Assembly (NCBI GenBank): GCA_030727685.1
Contig: JANRBC010000025.1
Coordinates: 1-8,593 of the forward strand
DNA: 8,593 bases
Direction: 5' to 3'
Origin: Ilumatobacteraceae bacterium
GTDB lineage: Bacteria; Actinomycetota; Acidimicrobiia; Acidimicrobiales; Ilumatobacteraceae
Part shown: positions 6,514-8,593 of the stretch, in pieces
How positions within the stretch are numbered: position 1 is the stretch's first letter
How the letters are laid out: the number at the start of each line of letters is the position of its first letter
Made by a program: the position numbers and the translations under genes
The notes under the pieces: generated by a model
What the model saw: only the letters and a program-made list of their open reading frames with translations
Database searches by the model: none
What the model was told of the DNA's origin: nothing

Positions 6514-7332
6514 CTAGACCTTGACGATGCCCGCAAGCACCGCAATCGGAAACGAAATATTGCCAATCACTACAACCAACGAAAACCCTGTTGCAAATGC
6601 CCAACGCCACGCATTGAACCTTGGGTTGTTCCAACCAAGCGACTGAAAGAGACTCCACGCACCGTGTCGCAAGTGAATGCCAAGCAACAAGTTGGCGAGA
6701 ATATAAAAAGCAGCAACCGGCCATCGATCAAAACTGCGCACGACATTTTGATAAACCTCTTCGCGCACAAACTCACCCTCGGTGCCGACCGTGTTGACAA
6801 CACCAAATGTCAAATCAAGAAGATGCCAAACCAAAAAACTAAACACGATCATGCCGCTATAGCGCATCGTGCGACTCGCAAAGTTTGCAACTTCATAATC
6901 GCGCGGCGACTGATATTGCACGGGTCGGGCTTGACGGTTCATGACTGTTAGCGACCACGCGGCGTGCAAGTGCAGCACGAGCATCGCCAACAAGCCGCCC
7001 CGAAGAATCCATAACACGGCACCTTTTGGCGCGAGCGGATACAAAAGCTCTTTCAAAAATGCGGCGTAATTATTCAGTTCGTAAGCGCCGTAATACATCT
7101 TCAAATTGCCGATCATGTGAAACAACACGAAACCCATCAGTGCGATGCCCGAAATCGCCATGGCATATTTCTTGCCGACTGCCGTCGAATATATGTCGAC
7201 CAAAAATGGGCGTTTCTTGCGGGATGAAAGCGCGGTGCCCGTAACTGGCTCTCGCGCGCCGCGTGATTTCGTGATTGTTTGCGCCATAGATGCAGTGCCA
7301 ACGCTAGTAGTCGGCTCGCAACCACCCGACAT
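6514..7332 (-). CDS. sdhC: Succinate dehydrogenase cytochrome b subunit (diheme b558 type membrane anchor)
   Basis: This is the single membrane anchor of complex II: it binds heme and reduces quinone. Five hydrophobic segments are seen at about residues 56-75, 104-126, 157-180, 205-225 and 244-269, the layout of the B. subtilis-type cytochrome b558 that replaces separate SdhC and SdhD. Candidate heme ligands, one per helix I-IV, are His72 (LFHMIGN), His121 or His123 (LHLHAAW), His170 (VWHLLDL) and His220 (GIHLRHG). No sdhD-like gene follows, which supports the single-anchor class. The start is uncertain: ATG 7332 is preceded directly by an in-frame TAA and has a weak GG-rich Shine-Dalgarno, while ATG 7287 (MAQTITKSRG, 257 residues) also begins before the conserved part (FLVDIYSTAVGKKYAM) but has no Shine-Dalgarno. 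It is the first gene of the run, 23 bases before sdhA. Confidence 0.92.
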   Translation of the reverse strand: MSGGCEPTTSVGTASMAQTITKSRGAREPVTGTALSSRKKRPFLVDIYSTAVGKKYAMAISGIALMGFVLFHMIGNLKMYYGAYELNNYAAFLKELLYPLAPKGAVLWILRGGLLAMLVLHLHAAWSLTVMNRQARPVQYQSPRDYEVANFASRTMRYSGMIVFSFLVWHLLDLTFGVVNTVGTEGEFVREEVYQNVVRSFDRWPVAAFYILANLLLGIHLRHGAWSLFQSLGWNNPRFNAWRWAFATGFSLVVVIGNISFPIAVLAGIVKV

Positions 7333-7344
7333 TTACGCCTGCCT

Positions 7345-7374
7345 GGGCGGCGTGAACCGTGTCTCACGGCGCCC
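7345..7374 (-). promoter_or_regulatory. Compound stem-loop in the sdhC leader
   Basis: An outer 5-bp stem (GGGCG 7345-7349 with CGCCC 7370-7374) encloses an inner perfect stem (CCGTG 7357-7361, CACGG 7365-7369) with a three-base loop. An alternative pairing, GTGA (7352-7355) with TCAC (7364-7367), competes with the inner stem. It ends 13 bases before the upstream ATG of sdhC and could hinder or expose its start. Only the base pairing is seen; function is inferred. Confidence 0.35.
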
Positions 7375-7394
7375 GACCAAGATCAGCCCTAAAT

Positions 7395-7408
7395 GGCGAG
7401 CATTCGCC
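7395..7408. promoter_or_regulatory. Inverted repeat in the sdh-hppA divergent region, possible operator
   Basis: GGCGA (7395-7399) and TCGCC (7404-7408) are perfect inverted arms with a four-base spacer. The right arm lies where the -35 of the candidate hppA promoter would fall, so a dimeric regulator bound here could act on hppA and on sdh, downstream of whose candidate -10 it sits. In sdh RNA it could also fold as a hairpin. Confidence 0.3.
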
Positions 7409-7425
7409 TGAATGGCACCAGATTC

Positions 7426-7433
7426 TTTATACT
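7426..7433. promoter_or_regulatory. Overlapping bidirectional -10-like boxes for hppA and sdhC
   Basis: On the plus strand TATACT (7428-7433) is a good -10 match for hppA, giving a leader of about 58 bases. On the minus strand TATAAA (7431-7426) is a good match facing sdhC, giving a leader of about 85 bases. The two share four base pairs. Neither has a clear -35 at the expected distance. Either or both may be real; no other comparably good -10 was noticed in this spacer. Confidence 0.4.
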
Positions 7434-7450
7434 TTCCGAGACACATAACA

Positions 7451-7474
7451 CGGGTTACCAACGTGGCTAACCCG
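7451..7474 (+). promoter_or_regulatory. Strong hairpin in the hppA 5' leader
   Basis: CGGGTTA (7451-7457) and TAACCCG (7468-7474) form a perfect 7-bp stem, topped by CCA/TGG (7458-7460, 7464-7466) across one bulged C with an ACG loop. It ends 10 bases before the hppA Shine-Dalgarno. It could protect the mRNA 5' end or control translation, or be a DNA operator. It does not match a riboswitch class I recognise. Confidence 0.45.
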
Positions 7475-7484
7475 ATGAGAAATT

Positions 7485-7488
7485 GGAG
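7485..7488 (+). promoter_or_regulatory. Ribosome binding site supporting the hppA GTG start
   Basis: GGAG followed by AAATATCAA places the Shine-Dalgarno 9 bases before GTG at 7498. The protein from this start shows the charged-then-hydrophobic N-terminus expected for the family. Confidence 0.6.
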
Positions 7489-7497
7489 AAATATCAA

Positions 7498-8593
7498 GTG
7501 AGCGCACTAATTGCATCCGAAGGCGGCTGGCAAGACTTCACCCTCAAAGGCGGTGAGTGGCTTATTTTGTGGCTCTCAGGCGGCTCTGCAGTTCTCGCAC
7601 TGCTCGTCGGCTGGTACTTGATGGTCAAGGTGCTGCAGCAAGACGAAGGCACCGACAAGATGAAAGAAATTGCCGCGGCGATTCAAGTTGGCGCGTGGGC
7701 GTACCTCAAACGTCAATTCCGCACAATCGGCATGATTCTCGTACCAGTTGGTGCGGTTGTGTTTTTGACTTCGGTGGCGATCGAAAAACCAAACGGTGAG
7801 TCGGCGTTGTCATTTGTCAGTTCGGGCCTCTATCGCACTATCTCATTCGTTCTCGGTTGTGTCGCTTCAGGTCTCACTGGTTACATCGGCATGACACTTG
7901 CGACTCGTGGCAACGTGCGTACCGCAGCAGCCGCACGACGTGGTTCGATGCGCGAGTCACTGCAAGTTGCTTTCCGCACTGGTGGCGTGGCCGGTATGTT
8001 CACCGTCGGTCTTGGTTTGCTCGGCGCAACAGTGATCATCGCTTTGTTTCAAAACACAAGCTCGGCGATGCTCGTCGGTTTCGGTTTCGGTGGTTCATTG
8101 CTCGCATTGTTCTTGCGCGTTGGTGGCGGCATTTTCACCAAGGCTGCCGACGTCGGCGCTGATCTCGTCGGCAAAGTTGAAGCAGGCATTCCTGAAGACG
8201 ATCCACGAAACCCAGCAACAATTGCCGACAACGTTGGCGACAACGTCGGTGACTGTGCCGGCATGGCTGCCGACTTGTTCGAAAGTTACGAAGTCACGCT
8301 CGTTGCTTCGATCATTCTCGGTGTCGCGGCATTCAACTCAATTGGTATGAACCCAGCACTTGGTCTGGTCTTCCCACTTGCTGCACGCGCCATTGGCGTG
8401 ATCGCATCAATCGCCGGCGTTTTTGCTGTGCGTGCGAAAGACGGCGAAACAAATGCGTTGAAGCCAATCAACCGCGGCTTTCTCACCGCTGGCATCATCA
8501 CGGTCATCGGCACTTATTTGCTAGCAACTTTTTATATTGGCAACGACAAACTTGAAAAAACAGGTTTCACCAACACTGGTTGGCGTGTCTTCG
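7498..8593 (+). CDS. hppA: Membrane-bound ion-pumping pyrophosphatase, N-terminal part (cut by window end)
   Basis: Hydrolyses cytoplasmic pyrophosphate and pumps H+ (or Na+) across the membrane. The frame is open from GTG 7498 to the edge, 365 residues of a family usually about 650-800 long. The first helix (about 21-44) is followed by KEIAAAIQVGAWAYLKRQF (57-74), a family signature. Further helices lie at about 76-95, 112-135, 162-184 and 190-212. The pyrophosphate-Mg site is intact: DVGADLVGKVE (218-228) with Asp218, Asp222 and Lys226, then EDDPRNP (233-239), and GDNVGDCAGMAADLFESYE (247-265) with Asp248, Asp252 and Glu262. The GNTTA/GNTTK region that separates K+-dependent from K+-independent enzymes lies beyond the window, so neither that class nor the pumped ion can be stated. 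It is divergent from sdhC with a 165-base spacer. Confidence 0.96.
   Translation, partial: MSALIASEGGWQDFTLKGGEWLILWLSGGSAVLALLVGWYLMVKVLQQDEGTDKMKEIAAAIQVGAWAYLKRQFRTIGMILVPVGAVVFLTSVAIEKPNGESALSFVSSGLYRTISFVLGCVASGLTGYIGMTLATRGNVRTAAAARRGSMRESLQVAFRTGGVAGMFTVGLGLLGATVIIALFQNTSSAMLVGFGFGGSLLALFLRVGGGIFTKAADVGADLVGKVEAGIPEDDPRNPATIADNVGDNVGDCAGMAADLFESYEVTLVASIILGVAAFNSIGMNPALGLVFPLAARAIGVIASIAGVFAVRAKDGETNALKPINRGFLTAGIITVIGTYLLATFYIGNDKLEKTGFTNTGWRVF

Noticed and set aside
7333..7380. Short upstream reading frame (TTG 7380 to TAA 7333) ending directly before the sdhC ATG, as a leader peptide
   Set aside because: Fifteen codons with a rare start, no ribosome binding site and no run of regulatory codons; the adjacent TAA alone is weak evidence.
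8146..8157. Perfect 12-base palindrome GCCGACGTCGGC
   Set aside because: It encodes Ala-Asp-Val-Gly of the conserved pyrophosphatase active site, so protein constraint explains it.
8227..8253. Tandem-like repeat of GACAACGT units
   Set aside because: It encodes the repeated Asn-Val-Gly-Asp pattern that all members of the pyrophosphatase family have; not a DNA repeat.
1..8593. Search for CRISPR, tRNA, rRNA, insertion sequences, toxin-antitoxin or phage genes
   Set aside because: No spaced repeats, cloverleaf-like segments, transposase motifs or paired toxin-antitoxin frames were seen by reading; the window is almost fully occupied by metabolic and membrane genes.

Overview
The window reads as a chromosomal stretch of a bacterium of moderate GC content, with no mobile element, CRISPR array or RNA gene that I can see. 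Several traits fit an actinobacterium, possibly an aquatic Acidimicrobiia-like lineage: GTG starts, one gene with no Shine-Dalgarno but a -10-like box at the spacing expected for a leaderless mRNA, a single-subunit diheme-type SdhC with a long SdhA, a membrane pyrophosphatase and a Rhizobium etli-type asparaginase. The lineage is an inference; no marker gene is present to settle it.

Layout. 1-375: a small unrecognised membrane protein on the minus strand, with a strong ribosome binding site, a 5' hairpin and a weak possible terminator. 376-583: a short divergent spacer. 584-1198: an HD-domain metalloprotein on the plus strand. 1191-7332: a long minus-strand run in transcription order sdhC, sdhA, sdhB, a DedA/VTT membrane protein, an asparaginase and an HSL-type alpha/beta hydrolase. 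Gaps are 23, -4, 31, 9 and -4 bases, so this is very probably one operon. Its last gene overlaps the 3' end of the HD gene tail to tail by 8 bases. 7333-7497: a divergent control region with three inverted repeats and overlapping -10-like boxes facing both ways. 7498-8593: the 5' part of hppA (membrane-bound pyrophosphatase) on the plus strand, cut by the window edge.

How it fits together. SdhCAB is succinate:quinone oxidoreductase (TCA cycle complex II). Its membrane anchor looks like the five-helix, diheme cytochrome b558 type, which in menaquinone users such as Bacillus subtilis consumes proton motive force. The divergent neighbour HppA makes ion motive force from pyrophosphate, so the two energy-membrane systems share one regulatory region. 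The asparaginase (asparagine to aspartate plus ammonia) could feed carbon toward fumarate, but that link is inferred from position only. The core genes are ordinary housekeeping families. I found no clear undescribed multi-gene system; the points most worth checking are the structured divergent promoter, the hairpin at the sdhB stop, the tail-to-tail overlap, the leaderless HD-oxygenase-like gene and the small orphan membrane protein.
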